Below, piece by piece: positions 47,727 to 61,300 of a stretch of 64,000 nucleotides of DNA. The stretch's first letter is position 1. Each line of letters begins with the position of its first letter. The position numbers and the translations under genes are program-made. The stretch is from Vicugna pacos (lineage: Eukaryota; Chordata; Mammalia; Artiodactyla; Camelidae): NCBI RefSeq assembly GCF_048564905.1, contig NW_027328875.1, positions 434,001-498,000 on the forward strand, written 5' to 3'. Under the pieces are notes generated by a model. The model saw only the letters and a program-made list of their open reading frames with translations. It did not search any database and had not been told where the DNA came from.

Positions 47727-50700
47727 GTCCTAGCTATAATGCCTCTAGGTGCTTTTGGATTCAAACCTAAATGTATATATTTGGTTTGTTTCCTCTTGTA
47801 TTTTCCTAGAGAGGGATGTTACCCCTTGAAATGCCAACATTGGCCAGTAGGTGTCACTGGGAGTAAAGGGCACCACATGCACAAGTGTATCCAAGGTTGG
47901 GGGTTATTTCATGTTTCCAATAGTTATTTCATGGTTCCTGTTGGTTTCGGAGGCTTCAACCGTAAAGAGCTGGCATGACCCCTTTAACAGTTTGGACTGG
48001 AAGTTTGCATTCTTTCTGTCTAGGTTTTCCGTAGAGCTGACAAAATGTTACCAAAATTGACAAGTCTGGCTTCTAGGTCGATACAGTGTGTTTCAAAAAA
48101 TAAGTTCATTTTCGTATACTCCCAAAACATGTAAATGAATTCTGTTAAACTTCTTAAAGACTGCAAATGAGATATCAACACACTGTCAAAACAGGTGTCT
48201 TCGGACAATCCCTCCCACCAAGGCTGTATAGAAACAAAGAGCTAAGCAAATATCACATTTCTGTGAAATGTATCTGGATAGTGTTGATTCATCAATGCCC
48301 AGTTGGCAGAGAAGAAGTGCAACCTGCACTCACTCGCTCCCAGGTACAGAGCAATGGAAACATCCACTCACCCAGCCCTTGGCACAGGACACTTGCCGAA
48401 GAGAGGCCTGTTACTTCCAAAGACAGGATGAGGCCTCAGGACACCTGGAAGCAGGAGAAGGCAAAGCAGGGAATGGAAACCAGTGCAGGGTCTGACCCCT
48501 GGTGATGGAGCAACAAGGGTGAAACTCTGTTTACCTTGGACGCACACTCTCAAGCGGACAGGAGACATGGGATTGAAGGTGATGTGCTGAGATTTACAAG
48601 AGTGCACAGCAGATGCTTGGCTGACAGAACTCAAAGAATCCAGCGCAAAATATCCCCACAGTTGATTCTGAGACCAAGATCCGAGCTGCCAAATTTGAGG
48701 TAGCAGAGGCAACGGTCAGTGAGGGATAGGGCTACGGATGATGGCACACGCTGAGTCTCAGGGATCTGGAGTGCGTTGTGGGATGTGGTGGGTCGAATCA
48801 AGAGAGCAAACCGAACTGTGTACCAATGATAAAGCAACCACACTGGTCGCGCGGTTGAGATTACCGATAGGTCCCATGGCCACACCCAGTGCATCTGCAG
48901 GACCAGGGACCAATTGGGCATCTTGCCAATAGAGCACGTGTGGGGCTGAATCAGAGCTATCGTGCATCTGGTCTGAGGGATCCAGGGGGCCTTGGGTTTG
49001 AAATCAGAATGAAAAGCCTTAGGATCTGCTACATTCATAACCTGGGCTGGGATTATGGTTTGGTTTGAGGCACAGGATGCGCAACAGCTCTGTGGTTGCC
49101 TTCGTGCACACGTGCCACAAGGATGAGAGGACAAGGAAGAGTGGTCCAAGTCCACAGCGTGAGAAGAGGAAGCATTTCCTTCAGCACTATCTCCCAAAAG
49201 CGGATGCTACATTTTGGATGGCACCGGCACGGTACGGCACCGAGGACACCAAGGTAGGTCTGCGGGATCATTCCAGCAGGCCCTGATGTGTGACATCCAT
49301 GGATGAGCTTCCACTGGTGTTTCAGTAGACAGAGAAGCTCTGGGAAGAACTGCTTTCATTGGGACATTCCCGTGGCACTACAAAGCACAAGCGCACTCTC
49401 AGTTTGCTTTTTTTTAAACACTCCAAAATGACATAGAGCAGAATGCAGAGCTGAGAACCTTTAGAAGCCTCATTTCCACAAGAGGAAGTGTCCTGCGCAC
49501 TTTCAGAATTGTGAGATATGCGTAACCGAAATGAAGTTATGCTAATCGAAATAGTATGGGATGTTCATCACAACAAATGCAACACCAGCAATTGGAGATA
49601 TACCAGACAACACACACAGGAACAGAATATGGCATCAATGTCTAGGAGAAGTTGTCCTCACAGAAATCCCATGGAATTGCGTAGAGACAAGAGTCTAAAA
49701 TTTTCACTTAACAAAGCCCTAGAAGTCTACATTAGATACCTGATATTACCTGACCAGTAGAGATGAAGAAGTACAGTAAAAGAAACAGGAAGTACCATTT
49801 TCAGTTCCAAAGATATTGAAGGCCCAGAAGATAAGCTTTCAAACAACTAGACTGCAAAACGCTATCCAGACCAAGTGTTGAAATTGGAGGTCTGGAAATC
49901 CCTGAAGAACAATATTGTCTCAGAATCACAAAAGGCAGAATATCAGAAAAGGGGAAGAGAAAGTCTAAAGACGAGCCAAAAAATATCAGAAAACTCAATG
50001 GATGTGATCATATCAGGGCCAAAATTCAGCCCTTAGCAGACTAGATAATGCAGAGGGACGCGTGAATGACTGTGAAGTCAGGGGAACAGAAATCCCTCGG
50101 TCAGAAGCAGACATAGGAAAGCAAGTGCAAACCAATGAAACATTGCTGTTGAATCCTGGGTTAAGACAGGGCATGAAAGACTAGAGTTCATAAGAGTCCC
50201 AGATGGAAAAGCAAGAGATAAAGAAACAAAAACTGTCTGAAAATGTATCTGTAGAAAAATCAGACTGAAACGTGCTGAAAGCCAAGAAAGAATCATCTAT
50301 GCGAATTCAGGGATTACACAGCATCCAAAGGAGGTGGAATCCCAATAGACCTACCAGCAGCTGTATGATTCAAATCAACAAAGTTCACGAATATCCCAGT
50401 GATTTAAAATGCACCTGGAGGAAACAACATAGTCACAAGGGAACCTCCAGAGGGGTTTCAGCTGATATCTCGGCAGCAATATTGCAGGACAGGGAGGAGT
50501 GCCAGGACACAGACCATATCCTGAATGGCCAAATGCTGCCACCTAGGGTAGCCTATGCCCCATGACCACCATTTCTAATAACGGCAGAGCTAGAGAATTC
50601 CACAGACCGGCAAATCTTAAAAGAATTCAGCAGTTCAAAACTTCTTCTAAAAGGAAGGTTGAGAATACTCCCCTGAATAGAAAAGCAGCAAGATGAAATG

Positions 50701-53029
50701 GAAAGAAGAAAACCATTATTGGAAATGCAAGAAGAGCATGAGTGGCAAAGAAGAAACAAGAAGAAGGCAAGGAGGACATCAAAACCCTAAAGATGGGAGA
50801 GGGAAGCAGGAAATCATAGGTGATTGGAAGCACTCTCTTAAGTGAATCAGCTTATTGGACTCTCTGTTTGAAGCGAAAGGAGAGCTGCATGGCCTGACGT
50901 GTTTGCAAAACAAGCAAGAAGCAGACCAACAAAGAATCAAACCAACAAACAAGCACCAAAAGGGTACGGTTGGCTGACATCTACCAAGGGAATCATGATT
51001 ATTCAAAAGAAAATACTCAAGGTGATGTCAAGGATCATTCAGCACGCATCGACCCAGTATCGCGGCTTGCATGTACTCAGCACACTTGTCTTCGGAAATC
51101 AGAGGCGTGCATTCATATTCGTAAATATTGATTCATAAGAGCATATCGTGACCTAACCCAAATGCCGATTTGGAATCAAATGGATTCCTAGTCCGTGATG
51201 TAGACTTGTATGTCTTCCGACAGGATGAAGGAATGCCATATTCTACGCTACGTAGAGAAGAAATGTAAGAAGCCTATAACAAAGGCACGTAGATCTGCCA
51301 AAGTGTACTAAGAGCAAAAGAGACAGACAGTAAAGTGCACATTGGGGTTGGTTTCATTTCTTGGAATTTCAGCCCCCATGAAACAAATGGATCCATGTCC
51401 TGAGAGTGCGGGTGTTTCAGCAGAAATCAGGCGACGCATATGTATTCCGGGTGTACGGATATCATAGGAACATAAGTCTCCTTTAGAGGGTCTCTGTGTA
51501 CTGTGAACTGTTAGAAAGTTTAAAGACGTGTGAAACCATCAACTAAAAAGGGACCCACTTCCCTCCATTGGTACTGTGCATACAGATCTGAGCAAAAGGA
51601 AAGAGGGAAGAAGAAAGGCCCATGGGACGCTAGTGGGTAGAATCACATTTACCTTAGGCACCTCTCGTCGGATGCAGCCCCTCCCCCAACACTGACAAGA
51701 TGCAGCAGCCATTGGGGATGGCAGGTACCGGTTGGATTCCAGGTGGAATGTTGGTGTGTACCGCGAGGCTTGTTGTGGCTGTTGGATCCTAGGTAACCGG
51801 GCAGAGTTCTGTGGGTGGATCAGTGTGATGGAGGGGCTGCCGCCCTCTGTGGAGCTTGGCTTAGGTGTTTGGTCCGGGAAGCTGTGTAAGTTCGAGATAC
51901 TGCTGCTGCCCAAAGACCTGAGTTCACAGGTCAGTTTCCAGAACCTTTCAGAGCAGACAGTGGAAGATCTGCCTGTCATCAGCTTACTGGTGAGGCTCCG
52001 AGGTACTTTCAGACTTGCCCAGTCCTGGTGAAGTCAACTTTAAGGGAGACACGAAGAGAAGCTGGGCGAAAAGCTGGCTGCACGGATTGAGGAGAGATGC
52101 GAACACATGGATGAGAGATGTTCTGCTACAATGGAGAATACTGGCGTGGAGACAGCTGTAGAGGATACCAGGCTCAAAAGACATTCATGAGACCTATTGA
52201 TCCTCGCTGATACTGGCAGAAACATACGGAGTGCCAACGTGGACTTGAGGAAGTTCCTCAATTCTCTTCTCCAAGAACGGGTCCAAGGTCCCTGACATCT
52301 GCAAGAGAAGAGATGGCAGAGATGATCAAAACGCTCCTGTTCTTGGAAGAGGTCGTGAGAATCCACACGTCCCAAGGGGCATTCCCAAGCCATTCAGACC
52401 AGAATTCACCAAGCCCAGGTAAGCCTTTTCCCAGGTTTGGGCCTAGCTAGCAAGCACTTGCCCTTCCCTCCCCTCCACTCAGGCATCCATTTTGAAGGAT
52501 CAGTACCTGAGCTGCAATGAAGCCATTACGAGAAGAGCAAGCCCCTCCTAGAATCAGACTTCCTCCAGCTTCACACTCTGTGAACAACAGTGAACTCCTT
52601 CAAGGTCAAATAGTCTCGGCTGAAATCGATAGGAATTGAATACTTAGCTCACACCTAGAAACGATGGCCTGCCGCTAGATTCAGCAAATGTTGTGTTTAT
52701 GTCTTCCCTGGGGTGAAGGGAGTGTGGTAAGTCAGGGGAATCTTTGACTGAACTTGAATCTGTATTAGGCCTCAGTTTTTCAAGACAGTATAGGTAAATA
52801 GTACATGTCAGAAAGTGAACTGTACTGTCAAAGTCGCCAGTGACATTAAAGACACAGCTTCTGTGGATCGTCTTTCAATTGAGTCAAGCCCCCGGGGGCA
52901 CTATATCATGGGGGTGCAGACTTGGTTGCGTTAAATGGCTTTACCCAACATGATCGGATGATTAATCGTTCTCATCACTGATAGAAGAACACCTGGTTCT
53001 CAATAGACTAGCATAACTGCAGCAGGGTT
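47727..53029 (+). repeat. Array unit 10
   Basis: 5,303 bp and the same as unit 12 at every variant site I compared: gagctggcatg, aataagttc, gataggtcc, gtgcacacgtg, ggaaatccc, tcaactttaag and gatggcctgcc. It belongs to the first copy of the 10,606-bp dimer. GGTACC class (51724-51729). Confidence 0.95.
49996..50686 (+). mobile_element. L1 ORF1 relic, unit 10
   Basis: Has gaagtcagggg near 50076 where most units have gaagacagggg. Unit 4 has the same T. Confidence 0.8.
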
Positions 53030-56000
53030 GTCCTAGCTATAATGCCTCTAGGTGCTTTTGGATTCAAACCTAAATGTATATATTTGGTTTGTTTCCTCTT
53101 GTATTTTCCTAGAGAGGGATGTTACCCCTTGAAATGCCAACATTGGCCAGTAGGTGTCACTGGGAATAAAGGGCACCACATGCACAAGTGTATCCAAGGT
53201 TGGGGGTTATTTCATGTTTCCAATAGTTATTTCATGGTTCCTGTTGGTTTCGGAGGCTTCAACCGTAAAGAGCTGACATGACCCCTTTAACAGTTTGGAC
53301 TGGAAGTTTGCATTCTTTCTGTCTAGGTTTTCCGTAGAGCTGACAAAATGTTACCAAAATTGACAAGTCTGGCTTCTAGGTCGATACAGTGTGTTTCAAA
53401 AAATAACTTCATTTTCGTATACTCCCAAAACATGTAAATGAATTCTGTTAAACTTCTTAAAGACTGCAAATGAGATATCAACACACTGTCAAAACAGGTG
53501 TCTTCGGACAATCCCTCCCACCAAGGCTGTATAGAAACAAAGAGCTAAGCAAATATCACATTTCTGTGAAATGTATCTGGATAGTGTTGATTCATCGATG
53601 CCCAGTTGGCAGAGAAGAAGTGCAACCTGCACTCACTCGCTCCCAGGTACAAAGCAATGTAAACATCCACTCACCCAGCCCTTGGCACAGGACACATACC
53701 GAAGAGAGGCCTGTTACTTCCAAAGACAGGATGAGGCCTCAGGACACCTGGAAGCAGGAGAAGGCAAAGCAGGGAATGGAAACCAGTGCAGGGTCTGACC
53801 CCTGGTGATGGAGCAACAAGGGTGAAACTCTGTTTACCTTGGACGCACACTCTCAAGCGGACAGGAGACATGGGATTGAAGGTGATGTGCTGAGATTTAC
53901 AAGAGTGCACAGCAGATGCTTGGCTGACAGAACTCAAAGAATCCAGCGCAAAATATCCCCACAGTTGATTCTGAGACCAAGATCCGAGCTGCCAAATTTG
54001 AGGTAGCAGAGGCAACGGTCAGTGAGGGATAGGGCTACGGATGATGGCACACGCTGAGTCTCAGGGATCTGGAGTGCGTTGTGGGATGTGGTGGGTCGAA
54101 TCAAGAGAGCAAACCGAACTGTGTACCAATGATAAAGCAACCACACTGGTCGCGCGGTTGAGATTACCGATATGTCCCATGGCCACACCCAGTGCATCTG
54201 CAGGACCAGGGACCAATTGGGCATCTTGCCAATAGAGCACGTGTGGGGCTGAATCAGAGCTATCGTGCATCTGGTCTGAGGGATCCAGGGGGCCTTGGGT
54301 TTGAAATCAGAATGAAAAGCCTTAGGATCTGCTACATTCATAACCTGGGCTGGGATTATGGTTTGGTTTGAGGCACAGGATGCGCAACAGCTCTGTGGTT
54401 GCCTTCGTGCACCCGTGCCACAAGGATGAGAGGACAAGGAAGAGTGGTCCAAGTCCACAGCGTGAGAAGAGGAAGCATTTCCTTCAGCACTATCTCCCAA
54501 AAGCGGATGCTACATTTTGGATGGCACCGGCACGGTACGGCACCGAGGACACCAAGGTAGGTCTGCGGGATCATTCCAGCAGGCCCTGATGTGTGACATC
54601 CATGGATGAGCTTCCACTGGTGTTTCAGTAGACAGAGAAGCTCTGGGAAGAACTGCTTTCATTGGGACATTCCCGTGGCACTACAAAGCACAAGCGCACT
54701 CTCAGTTTGCTTTTTTTTAAACACTCCAAAATGACATAGAGCAGAATGCAGAGCTGAGAACCTTTAGAAGCCTCATTTCCACAAGAGGAAGTGTCCTGCG
54801 CACTTTCAGAATTGTGAGATATGCGTAACCGAAATGAAGTAATGCTAATCGAAATAGTATGGGATGTTCATCACAACAAATGCAACACCAGCAATTGGAG
54901 ATATACCAGACAACACACACAGGAACAGAATGTGGCATCAATGTCTAGGAGAAGTTGTCCTCACAGAAATCCCATGGAATTGCGTAGAGACAAGAGTCTA
55001 AAATTTTCACTTAACAAAGCCCTAGAAGTCTACATTAGATACCTGATATTACCTGACCAGTAGAGATGAAGAAGTACAGTAAAAGAAACAGGAAGTACCA
55101 TTTTCAGTTCCAAAGATATTGAAGGCCCAGAAGATAAGCTTTCAAACAACTAGACTGCAAAACGCTATCCAGACCAAGTGTTGAAATTGGAGGTCTGGAA
55201 AACCCTGAAGAACAACATTGTCTCAGAATCACAAAAGGCAGAATATCAGAAAAGGGGAAGAGAAAGTCTAAAGACGAGCCAAAAAATATCAGAAAACTCA
55301 ATGGATGTGATCATATCAGGGCCAAAATTCAGCCCTTAGCAGACTAGATAATGCAGAGGGACGCGTGAATGACTGTGAAGACAGGGGAACAGAAATCCCT
55401 CGGTCAGAAGCAGACATAGGAAAGCAAGTGCAAACCAATGAAACATTGCTGTTGAATCCTGGGTTAAGACAGGGCATGAAAGACTAGAGTTCATAAGAGT
55501 CCCAGATGGAAAAGCAAGAGATAAAGAAACAAAAACTGTCTGAAAATGTATCTGTAGAAAAATCAGACTGAAACGTGCTGAAAGCCAAGAAAGAATCATC
55601 TATGCGAATTCAGGGATTACACAGCATCCAAAGGAGGTGGAATCCCAATAGACCTACCAGCAGCTGTATGATTCAAATCAACAAAGTTCACGAATATCCC
55701 AGTGATTTAAAATGCACCTGGAGGAAACAACATAGTCACAAGGGAACCTCCAGAGGGGTTTCAGCTGATATCTCGGCAGCAATATTGCAGGACAGGGAGG
55801 AGTGCCAGGACACAGACCATATCCTGAATGGCCAAATGCTGCCACCTAGGGTAGCCTATGCCCCATGACCACCATTTCTAATAACGGCAGAGCTAGAGAA
55901 TTCCACAGACCGGCAAATCTTAAAAGAATTCAGCAGTTCAAAACTTCTTCTAAAAGGAAGGTTGAGAATACTCCCCTGAATAGAAAAGCAGCAAGATGAA

Positions 56001-58332
56001 ATGGAAAGAAGAAAACCATTATTGGAAATGCAAGAAGAGCATGAGTGGCAAAGAAGAAACAAGAAGAAGGCAAGGAGGACATCAAAACCCTGAAAATGGG
56101 GGAGGGAAGCAGGAAATCATAGGTGATTGGAAGCACTCTCTTAAGTGAATCAGCTTATTGGACTCTCTGTTTGAAGCGAAAGGAGAGCTGCATGGCCTGA
56201 CGTGTTTGCAAAACAAGCAAGAAGCAGACCAACAAAGAATCAAACCAACAAACAAGCACCAAAAGGGTACGGTTGGCTGACATCTACCAAGGGAATCATG
56301 ATTATTCAAAAGAAAATACTCAAGGTGATGTCAAGGATCATTCAGCACGCATCGACCCAGTATCGCGGCTTGCATGTACTCAGCACACTTGTCTTCGGAA
56401 ATCAGAGGCGTGCATTCATATTCGTAAATATTGATTCATAAGAGCATATCGTGACCTAACCCAAATGCCGATTTGGAATCAAATGGATTCCTAGTCCGTG
56501 ATGTAGACTTGTATGTCTTCCGACAGGATGAAGGAATGCCATATTCTACGCTACGTAGAGAAGAAATGTAAGAAGCCTATAACAAAGGCACGTAGATCTG
56601 CCAAAGTGTACTAAGAACAAAAGAGACAGACAGTAAAGTGCACATTGGGGTTGGTTTCATTTCTTGGAATTTCAGCCCCCATGAAACAAATGGATCCATG
56701 TCCTGAGAGTGCGGGTGTTTCAGCAGAAATCAGGCGACGCATATGTATTCCGGGTGTACGGATATCATAGGAACATAAGTCTCCTTTAGAGGGTCTCTGT
56801 GTACTGTGAACTGTTAGAAAGTTTAAAGACGTGTGAAACCATCAACTAAAAAGGGACCCACTTCCCTCCATTGGTACTGTGCATACAGATCTGAGCAAAA
56901 GGAAAGAGGGAAGAAGAAAGGCCCATGGGACGCTAGTGGGTAGAATCACATTTACCTTAGGCACCTCTCGTCGGATGCAGCCCCTCCCCCAACACTGACA
57001 AGATGCAGCAGCCATTGGGGATGGCAGTTACCAGTTGGATTCCAGGTGGAATGTTGGTGTGTACCGCGAGGCTTGTTGTGGCTGTTGGATCCTAGGTAAC
57101 CGGGCAGAGTTCTGTGGGTGGATCAGTGTGATGGAGGGGCTGCCGCCCTCTGTGGAGCTTGGCTTAGGTGTTTGGTCCGGGAAGCTGTGTAAGTTCGAGA
57201 TACTGTTGCTGCCCAAAGAACTGAGTTCACAGGTCAGTTTCCAGAACCTTTCAGAGCAGACAGTGGAAGATCTGCCTGTCATCAGCTTACTGGTGAGGCT
57301 CCGAGGTGCTTTCAGACTTGCCCAGTCCTGGTGAAGTCGACTTTAGGGGAGACACGAAGAGAAGCTGGGCGAAAAGCTGGCTGCACGGATTGAGGAGAGA
57401 TGCGAACACATGGATGAGAGATGTTCTGCTACAATGGAGAATACTGGCGTGGAGACAGCTGTAGAGGATACCAGGCTCAAAAGACATTCATGAGACCTAT
57501 TGATCCTCGCTGATACTGGCAGAAACATACGGAGTGCCAACGTGGACTTGAGGAAGTTCCTCAATTCTCTTCTCCAAGAACGGGTCCAAGGTCCCTGACA
57601 TCTGCAAGAGAAGAGATGGCAGAGATGATCAAAACGCTCCTGTTCTTGGAAGAGGTCGTGAGAATCCACACGTCCCAAGGGGCATTCCCAAGCCATTCAG
57701 ACCAGAATTCACCAAGCCCAGGTAAGCCTTTTCCCAGGTTTGGGCCTAGCTAGCAAGCACTTGCCCTTCCCTCCCCTCCACTCAGGCATCCATTTTGAAG
57801 GATCAGTACCTGAGCTGCAATGAAGCCATTACGAGAAGAGCAAGCCCCTCCTAGAATCAGACTTCCTCCAGCTTCACACTCTGTGAACCACAGTGAACTC
57901 CTTAAAGGTCAAATAGTCTCGGCTGAAATCGATAGGAATTGAATAATTAGCTCACACCTAGAAACGATGGCCTTCCGCTAGATTCAGCCAATGTTGTGTT
58001 TATGTCTTCTCTGGGGTGAAGGGAGTGTGGTAAGTCAGGGGAATCTTTGACTGAACTTGAATCTGTATTAGGCCTCAGTTTTTCAAGACAGTATAGGTAA
58101 ATAGTACATGTCAGAAAGTGAACCGTACTGTCAAAGTCGCCAGTGACATTAAAGACACAGCTTCTGTGGATCGTCTTTCAATTGAGTCAAGCCCCCGGGG
58201 GCACTATATCATGGGGGTGCAGACTTGGTTGCGTTAAATGGCTTTACCCAACATGATCGGATGATTAATCGTTCTCATCACTGATAGAAGAACACCTGGT
58301 TCTCAATAGACTAGCATAACTGCAGCAGGGTT
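53030..58332 (+). repeat. Array unit 11
   Basis: 5,303 bp. Its first 1.5 kb has private bases (gggaataaagg at 53162-53172, acaaagcaatgtaaac near 53650, gacacatacc near 53692) that reappear only in the partial unit 13, as far as that runs. From about 54530 it matches unit 9. It therefore straddles the junction between the two dimer copies. Confidence 0.95.
55299..55989 (+). mobile_element. L1 ORF1 relic, unit 11
   Basis: Matches the unit 9 relic at the 10,606-bp lag. Confidence 0.8.
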
Positions 58333-61300
58333 GTCCTAGCTATAATGCCTCTAGGTGCTTTTGGATTCAAACCTAAATGTATATATTTGGTTTGTTTCCT
58401 CTTGTATTTTCCTAGAGAGGGATGTTACCCCTTGAAATGCCAACATTGGCCAGTAGGTGTCACTGGGAGTAAAGGGCACCACATGCACAAGTGTATCCAA
58501 GGTTGGGGGTTATTTCATGTTTCCAATAGTTATTTCATGGTTCCTGTTGGTTTCGGAGGCTTCAACCGTAAAGAGCTGGCATGACCCCTTTAACAGTTTG
58601 GACTGGAAGTTTGCATTCTTTCTGTCTAGGTTTTCCGTAGAGCTGACAAAATGTTACCAAAATTGACAAGTCTGGCTTCTAGGTCGATACAGTGTGTTTC
58701 AAAAAATAAGTTCATTTTCGTATACTCCCAAAACATGTAAATGAATTCTGTTAAACTTCTTAAAGACTGCAAATGAGATATCAACACACTGTCAAAACAG
58801 GTGTCTTCGGACAATCCCTCCCACCAAGGCTGTATAGAAACAAAGAGCTAAGCAAATATCACATTTCTGTGAAATGTATCTGGATAGTGTTGATTCATCA
58901 ATGCCCAGTTGGCAGAGAAGAAGTGCAACCTGCACTCACTCGCTCCCAGGTACAGAGCAATGGAAACATCCACTCACCCAGCCCTTGGCACAGGACACTT
59001 GCCGAAGAGAGGCCTGTTACTTCCAAAGACAGGATGAGGCCTCAGGACACCTGGAAGCAGGAGAAGGCAAAGCAGGGAATGGAAACCAGTGCAGGGTCTG
59101 ACCCCTGGTGATGGAGCAACAAGGGTGAAACTCTGTTTACCTTGGACGCACACTCTCAAGCGGACAGGAGACATGGGATTGAAGGTGATGTGCTGAGATT
59201 TACAAGAGTGCACAGCAGATGCTTGGCTGACAGAACTCAAAGAATCCAGCGCAAAATATCCCCACAGTTGATTCTGAGACCAAGATCCGAGCTGCCAAAT
59301 TTGAGGTAGCAGAGGCAACGGTCAGTGAGGGATAGGGCTACGGATGATGGCACACGCTGAGTCTCAGGGATCTGGAGTGCGTTGTGGGATGTGGTGGGTC
59401 GAATCAAGAGAGCAAACCGAACTGTGTACCAATGATAAAGCAACCACACTGGTCGCGCGGTTGAGATTACCGATAGGTCCCATGGCCACACCCAGTGCAT
59501 CTGCAGGACCAGGGACCAATTGGGCATCTTGCCAATAGAGCACGTGTGGGGCTGAATCAGAGCTATCGTGCATCTGGTCTGAGGGATCCAGGGGGCCTTG
59601 GGTTTGAAATCAGAATGAAAAGCCTTAGGATCTGCTACATTCATAACCTGGGCTGGGATTATGGTTTGGTTTGAGGCACAGGATGCGCAACAGCTCTGTG
59701 GTTGCCTTCGTGCACACGTGCCACAAGGATGAGAGGACAAGGAAGAGTGGTCCAAGTCCACAGCGTGAGAAGAGGAAGCATTTCCTTCAGCACTATCTCC
59801 CAAAAGCGGATGCTACATTTTGGATGGCACCGGCACGGTACGGCACCGAGGACACCAAGGTAGGTCTGCGGGATCATTCCAGCAGGCCCTGATGTGTGAC
59901 ATCCATGGATGAGCTTCCACTGGTGTTTCAGTAGACAGAGAAGCTCTGGGAAGAACTGCTTTCATTGGGACATTCCCGTGGCACTACAAAGCACAAGCGC
60001 ACTCTCAGTTTGCTTTTTTTTAAACACTCCAAAATGACATAGAGCAGAATGCAGAGCTGAGAACCTTTAGAAGCCTCATTTCCACAAGAGGAAGTGTCCT
60101 GCGCACTTTCAGAATTGTGAGATATGCGTAACCGAAATGAAGTTATGCTAATCGAAATAGTATGGGATGTTCATCACAACAAATGCAACACCAGCAATTG
60201 GAGATATACCAGACAACACACACAGGAACAGAATATGGCATCAATGTCTAGGAGAAGTTGTCCTCACAGAAATCCCATGGAATTGCGTAGAGACAAGAGT
60301 CTAAAATTTTCACTTAACAAAGCCCTAGAAGTCTACATTAGATACCTGATATTACCTGACCAGTAGAGATGAAGAAGTACAGTAAAAGAAACAGGAAGTA
60401 CCATTTTCAGTTCCAAAGATATTGAAGGCCCAGAAGATAAGCTTTCAAACAACTAGACTGCAAAACGCTATCCAGACCAAGTGTTGAAATTGGAGGTCTG
60501 GAAATCCCTGAAGAACAATATTGTCTCAGAATCACAAAAGGCAGAATATCAGAAAAGGGGAAGAGAAAGTCTAAAGACGAGCCAAAAAATATCAGAAAAC
60601 TCAATGGATGTGATCATATCAGGGCCAAAATTCAGCCCTTAGCAGACTAGATAATGCAGAGGGACGCGTGAATGACTGTGAAGTCAGGGGAACAGAAATC
60701 CCTCGGTCAGAAGCAGACATAGGAAAGCAAGTGCAAACCAATGAAACATTGCTGTTGAATCCTGGGTTAAGACAGGGCATGAAAGACTAGAGTTCATAAG
60801 AGTCCCAGATGGAAAAGCAAGAGATAAAGAAACAAAAACTGTCTGAAAATGTATCTGTAGAAAAATCAGACTGAAACGTGCTGAAAGCCAAGAAAGAATC
60901 ATCTATGCGAATTCAGGGATTACACAGCATCCAAAGGAGGTGGAATCCCAATAGACCTACCAGCAGCTGTATGATTCAAATCAACAAAGTTCACGAATAT
61001 CCCAGTGATTTAAAATGCACCTGGAGGAAACAACATAGTCACAAGGGAACCTCCAGAGGGGTTTCAGCTGATATCTCGGCAGCAATATTGCAGGACAGGG
61101 AGGAGTGCCAGGACACAGACCATATCCTGAATGGCCAAATGCTGCCACCTAGGGTAGCCTATGCCCCATGACCACCATTTCTAATAACGGCAGAGCTAGA
61201 GAATTCCACAGACCGGCAAATCTTAAAAGAATTCAGCAGTTCAAAACTTCTTCTAAAAGGAAGGTTGAGAATACTCCCCTGAATAGAAAAGCAGCAAGAT

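Larger units (their letters stand above)
43924..54529 (+). repeat. Two-unit (dimer) block, copy A, 10,606 bp
   Basis: From this region onward each diagnostic variant recurs exactly 10,606 bp to the right. The left edge lies between the last difference found between units 9 and 11 (43923 against 54529) and their first shared derived base near 44233. The coordinates given use the leftmost possibility. Compared sites spread over the block all match copy B, while sites just left of it do not. Confidence 0.8.
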
